Source of the DNA: Nostocoides japonicum T1-X7
Lineage (GTDB): Bacteria; Actinomycetota; Actinomycetes; Actinomycetales; Dermatophilaceae
Length of the DNA: 52,729 bases
Assembly: GCF_001046855.1 (NCBI RefSeq)
Contig: NZ_HF570958.1
Span: 309,582-362,310 of the forward strand
Direction: 5' to 3'
Below the pieces are notes generated by a model. It had not been told where the DNA came from and did not search any database. It saw nothing but the letters and a program-made list of their open reading frames with translations. Shown here in pieces: positions 44,093-51,768 of this stretch. Every line of letters begins with the position of its first letter. The first letter of the stretch is position 1. A program made the translations under genes and the position numbers.

Positions 44093-44716
44093 GTTCTCGT
44101 TCCTGCGGTTTCGTATGCGACGCCAGCCGCTGACGACCGGCAACTCGGGCATTCAGGAGCAGTTTGTGCATTCCACTCACACCGGGGCCGCATCCCGGCT
44201 AACGTTCCTCACATGACGACGCCCGGGGGGGCGCGTCAAGAGAAATCGGGGGAACACATGACACGGCGAGCCATGACGGCGGCCAGCAGACGTATCCATA
44301 CACGGGGTCCGACGGACCGGACCCGGTCACCGGGTGGGGACCCGGTGCCGGCGAGCATCCTCGCCTGACACCCGTCCGAGAGAGAGACCCGAGACGCCCT
44401 CACCGGCGGATCTGCGCGGGCTCCTCGGGTGGGCCATGCCCACCGGCCACCTGCGGGTGGCGTCACTCGTAGGCCAGCGGCGCACATCAGAGGCGTGCCC
44501 GCCCGCCTACGAGCACTCCTGATCTCCGCGTCCACCTGACGCGGACGACAGGCGAGTCACCATGCGCTCGCGCGTTGAGGCACGCGTCGGGCTCGGCTCG
44601 CCCATCGATGCCCGACGTCCCGAAGGCCCCTGCCTGCTCGGGACCGGCCGGCATCACTCGCAACAACCCCAGGTCGACGGACCGATAGCTGGCTGCGGCT
44701 GCGCGCCGACGCCGGC
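44093..44716 (+). other. Gene-less structured leader with serial hairpins upstream of surface protein
   Basis: No convincing gene is seen. Four perfect short stems follow each other: GGTCC/GGACC (44306-44318), ACCCGG/CCGGGT (44321-44335), GGTGGG/CCCACC (44428-44444) and GCCACC/GGTGGC (44446-44461). A GGGGG-preceded ATG at 44258 opens a 36-codon frame that I consider weak. This may be the 5-prime untranslated leader of the surface protein. I could not match it to a known riboswitch. Confidence 0.4.
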
Positions 44717-44778
44717 AGGGGGCAACGAAATCCCATGAGGGGGAAAGAAACACCATGAGGGGGAACGGGAACACCATG
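44717..44778 (+). promoter_or_regulatory. Triplicated ribosome-site/ATG module
   Basis: Three tandem units of 21, 20 and 21 bp each run from AGGGGG to an ATG (ATGs at 44735, 44755 and 44776). The first ATG opens a 7-codon frame whose TGA overlaps the second ATG (ATGA). The second and third ATGs are in frame with the surface protein. The module decides where, and how strongly, translation starts. Confidence 0.75.
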
Positions 44779-47433
44779 AGGAAGACCATCTTCACGACCG
44801 TCGCGCTGGCGGCCTGCCTGTCCGCGGTCGCAGGGCCGGCATTCGCGTCCGGGAGCACCGGCCAGTGTGTCGCCACGCCGGCGAAGACGTCGACGGTCCA
44901 CCACGACGCCACCGGTCACACGACGGTCTGGACGCTGCCCGGAAGCGACGCGGTCACCCACGAGGAGAGCCGGTGGGTACGCACCGTCCCGGCCGTCGAG
45001 GAGCTGAGCCACCTCACGCAGCGCTGGACCCGCACCATTCCCGGGTATGCCGCCGTCACCCACGACGAGGGGCAGTACGAGCGCGCCGTCCCCGCGGTGG
45101 ACGCCGTGACCCACGACGAGCGCCAGTACGAGCGGACGATCCCCGGCATCGCCGCCGTCACCCACGACGAGGGGCAGTACAAGCGCACCGTCCCCGCGGT
45201 GGACGCCGTGACCCACGACGAGCGCCAGTACAAGCGGACGATCCCCGGCATCGCCGCCGTCACCCACCTCGAGGCGCGCTACACGCGCACCGTGCCGGCC
45301 ACGGCGCAGCAGAGCCACGAGGAGTACCGCTTCAGCCGGACGAACCCCGGCAGCGCGGCCGTCACCCACGACGAGCACCAGTTCCGCCGTTGGGTGGACA
45401 CCGTGCCGGCCGTCAAGGAGAAGTCCCACAAGGAGTACAAGTACTCCAAGACGATCACGTCGCCCTCGCACACGGAGTACCGGTACGCCCTGGAGTCCAA
45501 GACGGTCACCTACACCGGGAGAGACCACAGGGTCACCGACTGGCTCGACGCCAACTCCTCGTCGCACGCGGGGAGCCAGTGGACCCTGAAGACCTCGGTC
45601 CTGGAGGCGGCCCACTTCGACTACTCGAGTGTCCCGACGGACGGCTCGGTGAGCCTCTCCGCGTACGGTGGTCCGAACGTCACCGTCTCCTACCACATCA
45701 ACCCCGAGTCCCAGATCAGCGACTGGACGACGAGCACGACGAGCACCATCCCGGGCGGGTACCGCGTCGGGACCCGGACGGTCCAGGGCACGACGGAGAC
45801 GGTGTACTACGACAACGGCGACTGGACGACGGACACGCCGGGTTCGCCCTGGAAGCAGATCGACCAGCGGACCGTGGTCGACCAGGAGGCGGTCCCCGCC
45901 GTCCCGGCGCACTACGAGTACCGCACGGCCAGCGGGTCGGCGAGCACGAACGCCGGCGACGCCGGATGGTTCACGGCCGGCTCGTTCTCCGGGTGGACGG
46001 TCTTCGCGAACCGCACCGTCACCGACAAGGCCGCCGTGGCGCCGTTCACCGAGTACCGCGCCGCAGACGGGTCGGCGAGCCCGAAGGAGTCCGACGCGGC
46101 GTGGTTCCGCGACGCGACGTTCTCCGGTTGGAGCTCCTTCGACCACCAGACGGTCGTCGACCACCACGCCACGCCGGAGCAGGTCTACTACCTCGGGGCC
46201 GACGGCGCCTCGGTCTCCGACGAGGCGGACGCCGCGTGGATCACCGTCGGCACGCCGGTCGGGTCCGGCTGGACGCAGCTCGACACGAGGACCGTGACGG
46301 ACCAGGCCGCCGTGCCGGGGTACGACGAGTACTACGTCCAGGGCGGGGCGCCGAGCCGCACCCTCACCGACGCCAACTGGACGACCGACACCCCCGACGG
46401 GTGGGAGCTCGTCGACACCCAGACCGTGACGGACCAGGCCGCCGTCCCGGCGTACGACGAGTACTACGTCCACGACGGGTCGCCGAGCCGCATCCTTGGC
46501 GACACCAACTGGACGACCGACACCCCCGACGGGTGGGAGCGGGTCGACACCCGGACCGTGACCGACGAGGCGGCCGTGCCGGGCTACGTCGAGTACTACA
46601 CCCCCGGCGGCGAGCCGAGCCGCGACCTCGGCGACGCCAACTGGACGACCGACACCCCCGACGGATGGGACGTCGTCAACGAGCGGACCGTCACCGACGA
46701 GGCGGCCGTGCCCGGCTACGTCGAGTACTACACCCCCGGCGGAGAGCCGAGCCGCGACCTCAGCGACGCCAACTGGACGACCGACGTCCCCGAGGGATGG
46801 GAGCAGGTCGCCACCCGCACCGTCACCGACGAGGACGAGGTCCCGGACCGGATCCAGTACCTCACCTACGACGCGGAGACCGACGCGTTCGGCACGACGC
46901 AGAAGGAGGCGAAGGCGAGCTGGATCCCGGAGGACGTCGCCCCCCCGAAGACCGGGAAGCGCCCGGCGTGGACGACGTTCGGCGACCCGGACAAGGTCGT
47001 CGACCAGGCCGCGGTGCCCGGGTACACGGAGTACTACGTCCACGACGGCGAGCCGACGAGCGACCTCACCGACGCGAACTGGACGACGGACACCCCCGGC
47101 GACGACTGGACCCTCGTCGACACCCGCATCGTCACCGACGAGGAGGCGGTGCCTCCTGTGGACATCACCGAGTCGGTCGTCGACAAGGCGGCGTGGGACG
47201 AGAAGGTGACGACGCCGGCGGTCTACACGACGTGCCCGGCCAAGCCGACGACCAACGTCGTGCGGACCACGAGCGCGCCGACGACGACCACGAGCGTCGC
47301 ACCGGCCAGTGCATCGTCCCTCGCCTACACCGGCGCCGGGGACATGACGCCGTACCTCATCGGCGGCGTCGCCCTGCTCACCACCGGCATGGGCCTCGTC
47401 CTCACCACCAAGTGTCGCCGCCGCGACGCCTGA
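44776..47433 (+). CDS. Secreted repeat-rich surface protein with LAXTG sorting signal
   Basis: The protein has 885 residues from the third ATG (or 892 from 44755). A signal peptide (MRKTIFTTVALAACLSAVAG-PAFA) is cleaved near residue 24. Next come about ten 17-residue repeats of the pattern A-V-T-H-D-E-x-Q-Y-x-R-T-V/I-P (about 44950-45480). After a unique ~100-residue segment come about nine ~44-residue repeats (about 45870-47140) with TVTDxAAVPGYxEYY and DANWTTDTPxGW. A Thr-rich stalk leads to SLAYTG, a hydrophobic helix and the basic tail KCRRRDA. LAXTG is the motif known for class E sortases, so the protein is probably attached to peptidoglycan and exposed. An adhesin or ligand-binding stalk is possible; I recognise no named family. 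No sortase gene is nearby. Confidence 0.85.
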   Translation: MRKTIFTTVALAACLSAVAGPAFASGSTGQCVATPAKTSTVHHDATGHTTVWTLPGSDAVTHEESRWVRTVPAVEELSHLTQRWTRTIPGYAAVTHDEGQYERAVPAVDAVTHDERQYERTIPGIAAVTHDEGQYKRTVPAVDAVTHDERQYKRTIPGIAAVTHLEARYTRTVPATAQQSHEEYRFSRTNPGSAAVTHDEHQFRRWVDTVPAVKEKSHKEYKYSKTITSPSHTEYRYALESKTVTYTGRDHRVTDWLDANSSSHAGSQWTLKTSVLEAAHFDYSSVPTDGSVSLSAYGGPNVTVSYHINPESQISDWTTSTTSTIPGGYRVGTRTVQGTTETVYYDNGDWTTDTPGSPWKQIDQRTVVDQEAVPAVPAHYEYRTASGSASTNAGDAGWFTAGSFSGWTVFANRTVTDKAAVAPFTEYRAADGSASPKESDAAWFRDATFSGWSSFDHQTVVDHHATPEQVYYLGADGASVSDEADAAWITVGTPVGSGWTQLDTRTVTDQAAVPGYDEYYVQGGAPSRTLTDANWTTDTPDGWELVDTQTVTDQAAVPAYDEYYVHDGSPSRILGDTNWTTDTPDGWERVDTRTVTDEAAVPGYVEYYTPGGEPSRDLGDANWTTDTPDGWDVVNERTVTDEAAVPGYVEYYTPGGEPSRDLSDANWTTDVPEGWEQVATRTVTDEDEVPDRIQYLTYDAETDAFGTTQKEAKASWIPEDVAPPKTGKRPAWTTFGDPDKVVDQAAVPGYTEYYVHDGEPTSDLTDANWTTDTPGDDWTLVDTRIVTDEEAVPPVDITESVVDKAAWDEKVTTPAVYTTCPAKPTTNVVRTTSAPTTTTSVAPASASSLAYTGAGDMTPYLIGGVALLTTGMGLVLTTKCRRRDA

Positions 47434-47442
47434 CCCACAGAC

Positions 47443-47478
47443 GTGATCCCCCGCGCCAGCCCCGGCGCGGGGGATCAC
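47443..47478 (+). terminator. Hairpin terminator after the surface protein
   Basis: GTGATCCCCCGCGCC and GGCGCGGGGGATCAC form a perfect 15-bp stem over AGCCCC, 10 bp after the stop codon. Confidence 0.88.
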
Positions 47479-47543
47479 CTGTCGGTGGGCGGGGTCGCCG
47501 GAGCGGGCGGAGGAGCGTCGGTGGCGCGGCATACGGTGGACCC

Positions 47544-48341
47544 ATGACGGACCTGGCCATCGGAGCGCACGTCGAGCAGGAGGACCCGGTCGCCGAGGCG
47601 GTCACGCGGAAGGCGGCGGTCGTCCAAATCTTCCTCGGCGACCCGCAGAGCTACAAGGGCCCCGTCGTCCGGTATGCCGGGGGCGCCGACGGCCTGCGGG
47701 AGGCCGTCGCGGCGGCCGGGGTCAGCCTCTACGTCCACGCGCCGTACCCGATCAACGTCGCCTCGCTGAACAACCGGATCCGGATCCCCGGGCGCAAGCT
47801 GCTGCAGCAGCACGTCCTCGCCGCGGCGTCCGTCGGCGCGAAGGGCGTCATCGTCCACGGCGGCCACCTCGGCGTCGACGAGGATGCGGCAACCGGTTTC
47901 GACAACTGGCGCAAGTGCGTCGACGGCCTCGAGCTGCCTATCCCGCTCCTCATCGAGAACACCGCGGGCGGCGACAACGCGATGGCCCGGCGCCTGGAGG
48001 CCATCGACCGGCTGTGGTCCGCCATCGCGCCGGCCTCCGGGTCCGATCGCGTCGGCTTCTGCCTCGACACGTGTCACGCACACGCCGGCGGCAACGACCT
48101 CGCGACGATCGTCGACAAGGTCCGCGCGATCACCGGCCGGATCGACCTCGTCCATGCCAACGACTCCCGCGACGCGTTCGACTCGGGCGCGGACCGGCAT
48201 ACCAACTTCGGGTCGGGCTTCATCGCGGCCGACGACCTCCTCGGGGTCGTGCAGGAGGCCGGGGCACCCGTCGTATGCGAGACCCCGGGTGGCGCCGAGG
48301 GCCAGGGCGAGGACATCGCGTGGCTCCGCGAGAACCTCTGA
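47544..48341 (+). CDS. Endonuclease IV-like AP endonuclease (TIM barrel)
   Basis: The predicted 265-residue zinc-dependent AP endonuclease of the Nfo family repairs abasic sites. It has SLYVHAPYPINVAS near residue 60, GVIVHGGHLG (His ligand), PLLIENTAGG (Glu ligand), GFCLDTCHAHAGG (Asp and two His) and LVHANDSRDAFDSGADRHTN with the remaining Asp/His ligands, then CETPGG with Glu. The length is a little below the usual 280-300. The ATG at 47544 is used. It stands between the surface protein and convergent dinB. Confidence 0.9.
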   Translation: MTDLAIGAHVEQEDPVAEAVTRKAAVVQIFLGDPQSYKGPVVRYAGGADGLREAVAAAGVSLYVHAPYPINVASLNNRIRIPGRKLLQQHVLAAASVGAKGVIVHGGHLGVDEDAATGFDNWRKCVDGLELPIPLLIENTAGGDNAMARRLEAIDRLWSAIAPASGSDRVGFCLDTCHAHAGGNDLATIVDKVRAITGRIDLVHANDSRDAFDSGADRHTNFGSGFIAADDLLGVVQEAGAPVVCETPGGAEGQGEDIAWLRENL

Positions 48342-48396
48342 CTCCTCACGTCTGACCGATCGGGCCGACGATCTGTCACCGACGGCTCCCTCGGTC

Positions 48397-48456
48397 GGAC
48401 GGAGAAGTTGCACCTGGACGGAGCAATATCTCCGTCCGCACGCAAGTTCTCCGTCC
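48397..48456. repeat. 60-bp nested palindrome between convergent genes
   Basis: The outer arms GGACGGAGAAGTTGC (48397) and GCAAGTTCTCCGTCC (48442) are inverted with one mismatch. Inside them GGACGGAG-CAATAT-CTCCGTCC is a perfect stem. It sits after the nfo-like gene and just before the dinB stop, so it may terminate both genes. No second copy was seen in the window. Confidence 0.75.
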
Positions 48457-48476
48457 GGCTGAGGAGAGGTGGGCGC

Positions 48477-49553
48477 TCAGAGCCGGCCGCGGATGGGGGT
48501 GCGCTCCGCGGTGTCCGGCTCGGGCATGAGCATCTCCGCGCGGAGCCCGAGCAGACGGATCGCTCGGCCCTCCTCCCGCTTGCCGGCGAGGACCAGCGCC
48601 GCCGCCTCGACCGTCCCGGCATCGCTCGTCGGCTCCGGGAGCGTCCGGCTGAACGTCTTGGTGAAGAAGGGGACGTAGCGCACCTTGAGAGTGATCCGGA
48701 TGACCGGTCGGCCCTCCGCATGGACGTCCTCCATGACCTGGGCGGCCAGCACCCGCACCGCCTCCTCGACCTCGGCGGGCTCGGTGAGGTCCTGCTGGTA
48801 GGTCGTCTCGCGGCTGTGTCCCCGCGCGACCCAGGGCGTGTCGTCGACGACCCGCGATCCGTGTCCCGACCCGAGCTCGGCGTACCACGCGCCCATCCGC
48901 GGCCCGAACTCCCCGACGAGCACCTCCGGGTCCGTAGCCGCGAGCTCGGCGACCGTGCGGATGCCGTGGCGCGCCAGCCGTCTCGACACGGCCGCCCCGA
49001 CTCCCCAGAGGTCGCGCACCGGGCGGCCCCCCATGACGTCGAACCAGGTGTCCCGCGTCAGGCGGTAGACGCCGCGCGGCTTGCCGAAGCCGGTCGCGAT
49101 CTTCGCGCGGATCTTGTTGTCGCCGATGCCGATCGAGCAGTGCAGCCGGGTCCTCGCGAGGACGTCGGCCTGCACCTCCCGCGCGAAGGCCTCCGGCTCG
49201 TCACCCTCGTAGGCGAGGAAGGCCTCGTCCCAGCCGAGGACCTCGAGCCGCCCGTGCCGTCGCAGGGTCGCCATGACCTCCGCTGACGCGGCGTCGTAGG
49301 CCGCCTTGTCGACGGGGAGGAACACCGCGTCGGGTGCGAGACGGTATGCCGTGCGCAACGGCATACCGGACCCCACGCCGAGCTCCCGGGCTTCGTACGA
49401 CGCCGTCGAGACGACGGCTCGCTCCGCCGGGTCGCCGCGTCCGCCGACGACGACCTGACGGCCGGCGAGCTCGGGATGCCGCAGCACCTCGACGGCCGCG
49501 ATGAACTGGTCGAGGTCGACGTGCAGCACCCACCGGCTCGGGGACGCCTCCAT
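48477..49553 (-). CDS. Y-family DNA polymerase IV, DinB2-like
   Basis: The protein has 358 residues from the ATG at 49553. Catalytic Asp13 lies in LHVDLDQFIAAVE, and Asp/Glu in LGWDEAFLAYEG. Palm and finger segments VVVGGRGDPAERAVVSTASYE and GIGDNKIRAKIATGFGKPRG follow, then the little-finger domain with GHSRETTYQQDLTEP. The steric-gate position, five residues after the first catalytic Asp, is Ile18 instead of Phe/Tyr. Mycobacterial DinB2 has Leu there and readily incorporates ribonucleotides. No SOS box was recognised upstream. Confidence 0.92.
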   Translation of the reverse strand: MEASPSRWVLHVDLDQFIAAVEVLRHPELAGRQVVVGGRGDPAERAVVSTASYEARELGVGSGMPLRTAYRLAPDAVFLPVDKAAYDAASAEVMATLRRHGRLEVLGWDEAFLAYEGDEPEAFAREVQADVLARTRLHCSIGIGDNKIRAKIATGFGKPRGVYRLTRDTWFDVMGGRPVRDLWGVGAAVSRRLARHGIRTVAELAATDPEVLVGEFGPRMGAWYAELGSGHGSRVVDDTPWVARGHSRETTYQQDLTEPAEVEEAVRVLAAQVMEDVHAEGRPVIRITLKVRYVPFFTKTFSRTLPEPTSDAGTVEAAALVLAGKREEGRAIRLLGLRAEMLMPEPDTAERTPIRGRL

Positions 49554-49747
49554 CCCGACAGTCTCCCAAGAGCGGCTGACATCGCGCGGGACACGCACGT
49601 CGACGGGGACGGCGAACGCCGCGCCGGCTCGGGACGCCGGCTCCTTCCCCGATGCGGCTCCGAGCCGACCAGCGGGTCGGACCACGACCGGCCCCCTGGG
49701 GTGCACGACCGGCCACAACGAGCACGCCACGGCACCCGGGACCGTCG

Positions 49748-50377
49748 TCAGCCGGCGGCGCGGACCGCGCTGACGGCCTCCCAGGCGAAACCGTCGGGGT
49801 CCGTGCACGGACCGATGTCCCCCACGACCGTCAGCCGGTGCGACCCGCTGCCCTCGGGCGGGACGCCGGCGTCCTTCGCGAGCGCGCGCCGCCGATAGAG
49901 CCCCAGGGAGACCGGGCTCGCCGACGTGTCGAACTGGACGTAGGAGCGGCCGAAGCTCTTGGCCACGGCCAGCCCGTGATCGACGTAGAAGCGCTTGCTC
50001 GCCGCGACGTCGTCGACTCCGAGGAGGAGGACGAGGTCGTCGAACGCCCTCGTCGCTGGTCCCGTGTCCTTCCTCGCGGAGGTGGCGACCTTCCAGATGG
50101 CTCCGTCGGGGGCCTGGACGACACCGCCGTATCCCCAGAGGGACCTCTTGGCCGGCTTGAGGGTGGTGGCCCCTGCCTCGACCGCGGAGCCGAGGAGGCT
50201 GTCGACGGTGGACGGCTGGGCGACGGTGAGCGACAGCGTGAAGCCGCGGAAGCCGTCGGAAGGGTCCTGCGCGCGGCGCAGCTGTACGACGGGGCCGAGG
50301 CCGAAGGCCTCCGTGGAGAACCGCCGGGCGGCCACGGGGTCGGCGACGTCGAGGACGATGGATTCGATGTGTGTCAT
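49748..50377 (-). CDS. VOC-superfamily (glyoxalase-like) two-module protein
   Basis: The 209-residue protein has two vicinal-oxygen-chelate modules (about 1-105 and 110-205): MTHIESIVLDVADPVAARRF starts the first and LVLLLGVDDVAASKRFYVDH the second, ending DPDGFAWEAV. Such proteins act as glyoxalases, dioxygenases or drug-binding resistance proteins; metal ligands are only partly conserved, so activity is unclear. The ATG at 50377 is 134 bp from the divergent AraC-DinB gene, which probably regulates it. Confidence 0.85.
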   Translation of the reverse strand: MTHIESIVLDVADPVAARRFSTEAFGLGPVVQLRRAQDPSDGFRGFTLSLTVAQPSTVDSLLGSAVEAGATTLKPAKRSLWGYGGVVQAPDGAIWKVATSARKDTGPATRAFDDLVLLLGVDDVAASKRFYVDHGLAVAKSFGRSYVQFDTSASPVSLGLYRRRALAKDAGVPPEGSGSHRLTVVGDIGPCTDPDGFAWEAVSAVRAAG

Positions 50378-50511
50378 GGCCACGACGCTAGGCGGCGCGG
50401 CACCGCCGGTGCTTCTCGATTCCTGACCGACTGGGCGCCGGGCTTCGACGAGCCCGCGGTCGCGCAACGCCGATCAAGCGCGCCCGGGGCGAGCGGGAGC
50501 ACGCTGGTCCC

Positions 50512-51444
50512 GTGAGCACGGATCCCGACACCTTCCACCGGCTCCTCGCCCTCGTCGAGACGTCCCTCGACGACCCGGCGAGCAGCCCGGCGGAGCTGGC
50601 CCGGCAGGCATACCTCTCGCGCTTCCACTTCGACCGGCTCGTCGCGGCCGCGACCGGAGAGCCACCGGGGGCGCTGCGCCGCAGGCTCCTCCTCGAGCGG
50701 GCCGCCCACCGGGTCACGACGACGGCGACAGGCCTGCTCGACATCGCCGTGGAGGCGGGGTACGGCTCGCACGAGGCGTTCACGCGTGCCTTCGTCGCCG
50801 CATACGGGAGGACACCCTCGGCGGTGCGCGGTGACCCGCCGCCGACCTTCCGCGACCTCGAGCTGCCGTGCCCGAGCGACGTGCACTACCAACCACCCGG
50901 CGGCCTCCGGCTGCCGGCCGACCGCAAGGAGTCCGCCATGGACGTCATCCAGCAGCTCGTCGACCACCACGTGAGCGTTCTCGCCGAGATCATCGAGCGG
51001 ATGCGGCGCCTGCCGCAGGAGACCCTCGACGCACCGATCGCCGTCTCCGTCGAGACGATCGACGACCGCCCGACGCTGCGCTCCGTCGTCAACGCGATGG
51101 TCACCCAGGAGGAGCACTGGCTGTCCGCGCTCCGCGGCGGCGGCTGGCCCGACGAGAGCGACCGGAGCGTCGACGGCCTGGCGGAGCGGCATCGCGTCGC
51201 CGGCGCGGGATGGCGCGCGTTCGTCGCCCGGACTCTCGCCGAGGGGCGGCTCGCGGACACCTTCGTCGACACGACGTGCGAGCCGCCCATCACCCACTCG
51301 CTCGGCGGCACGATCGGGCACGTCATCACCTTCGCCGCCGTCCGGCGGACCCTGGCCGTCGGCGCCCTGGAGTCGGCGGGCATCACCGATCTCGGGGCCG
51401 GCGACCCCCGCCCGTACCTCGACTCCTGCGCGATGAGCGGCTGA
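50512..51444 (+). CDS. AraC-type regulator fused to a DinB-like domain
   Basis: The 310-residue protein starts at the GTG at 50512. The N-terminal ~100 residues are an AraC double HTH (ELARQAYLSRFHFDRLVAAA, then DIAVEAGYGSHEAFTRAFVA), placed at the N-terminus rather than the usual C-terminus. From about residue 140 a DinB-like helical bundle follows (MDVIQQLVDHHVSVLAEIIE, VTQEEHWLSAL, GGTIGHVITFAAVRRTLA), with His residues where this superfamily binds metal. Fusions of this kind sit beside VOC genes in many actinobacteria. The role of the bundle, sensor or enzyme, is unknown. Confidence 0.82.
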   Translation: MSTDPDTFHRLLALVETSLDDPASSPAELARQAYLSRFHFDRLVAAATGEPPGALRRRLLLERAAHRVTTTATGLLDIAVEAGYGSHEAFTRAFVAAYGRTPSAVRGDPPPTFRDLELPCPSDVHYQPPGGLRLPADRKESAMDVIQQLVDHHVSVLAEIIERMRRLPQETLDAPIAVSVETIDDRPTLRSVVNAMVTQEEHWLSALRGGGWPDESDRSVDGLAERHRVAGAGWRAFVARTLAEGRLADTFVDTTCEPPITHSLGGTIGHVITFAAVRRTLAVGALESAGITDLGAGDPRPYLDSCAMSG

Positions 51445-51528
51445 CGGTGCATGTATCACCGGCGGGCCGGCCGACTCCTTCAGTCATAGGGGCCGTTCCT
51501 CGGTCCCCCGGCACCCCGAGGAGTCGTC

Positions 51529-51768
51529 ATGCCCGACATCACCACCGTCCGCCTCCGTGAAGGCGTCACCCTCGACGACCTCAGCAGCATCCTCGCGAAG
51601 ATCGTCGACCTGCAGGGCTGCCCCGCGTGCGGTCTCAACGGGTTCGACCTGCGCTTCGAGGTGGACCCGGAGATCCGGTTCGCCGAGCTGAGAGAGCAGT
51701 TCGCCACGCAGATCGTCGGCATCGACGTGAACCGGGGCGCGCTCCAGCCGGCACGCCGGCTCGGATGA
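51529..51768 (+). CDS. Small CPAC-motif protein, possible MNIO substrate or partner
   Basis: The 79-residue protein has a single Cys pair in LQGCPACGLNGFDL (C31, C34) and predicted alternating helix and strand on both sides (TLDDLSSILAKIVDL; RFAELREQFATQIVGIDVN). There is no signal peptide. GAGGAG lies 7 bases before the ATG. Its TGA overlaps the ATG of the DUF692/MNIO gene (ATGA), so the two are made together. It could be a modified peptide (RiPP precursor), a metal-binding partner or a recognition protein. It lacks the Cys-rich C-terminal core of known MNIO precursors. I know no name for the family. Confidence 0.75.
   Translation: MPDITTVRLREGVTLDDLSSILAKIVDLQGCPACGLNGFDLRFEVDPEIRFAELREQFATQIVGIDVNRGALQPARRLG

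Noticed and set aside
44213..44368. Small protein of 36 or 51 residues before the surface protein
   Set aside because: A GGGGG-preceded ATG exists, but the product is low-complexity Arg/Pro/Thr-rich and the region is full of hairpins; I treat it as leader RNA.
44213..44716. c-di-AMP (ydaO/yuaA) riboswitch before the cell-surface gene
   Set aside because: The context fits, but the conserved aptamer words were not found in order.
44557..47532. Long minus-strand frame opposite the surface protein
   Set aside because: It is a shadow of the repeat protein; the plus strand has a signal peptide, repeats and sorting signal.
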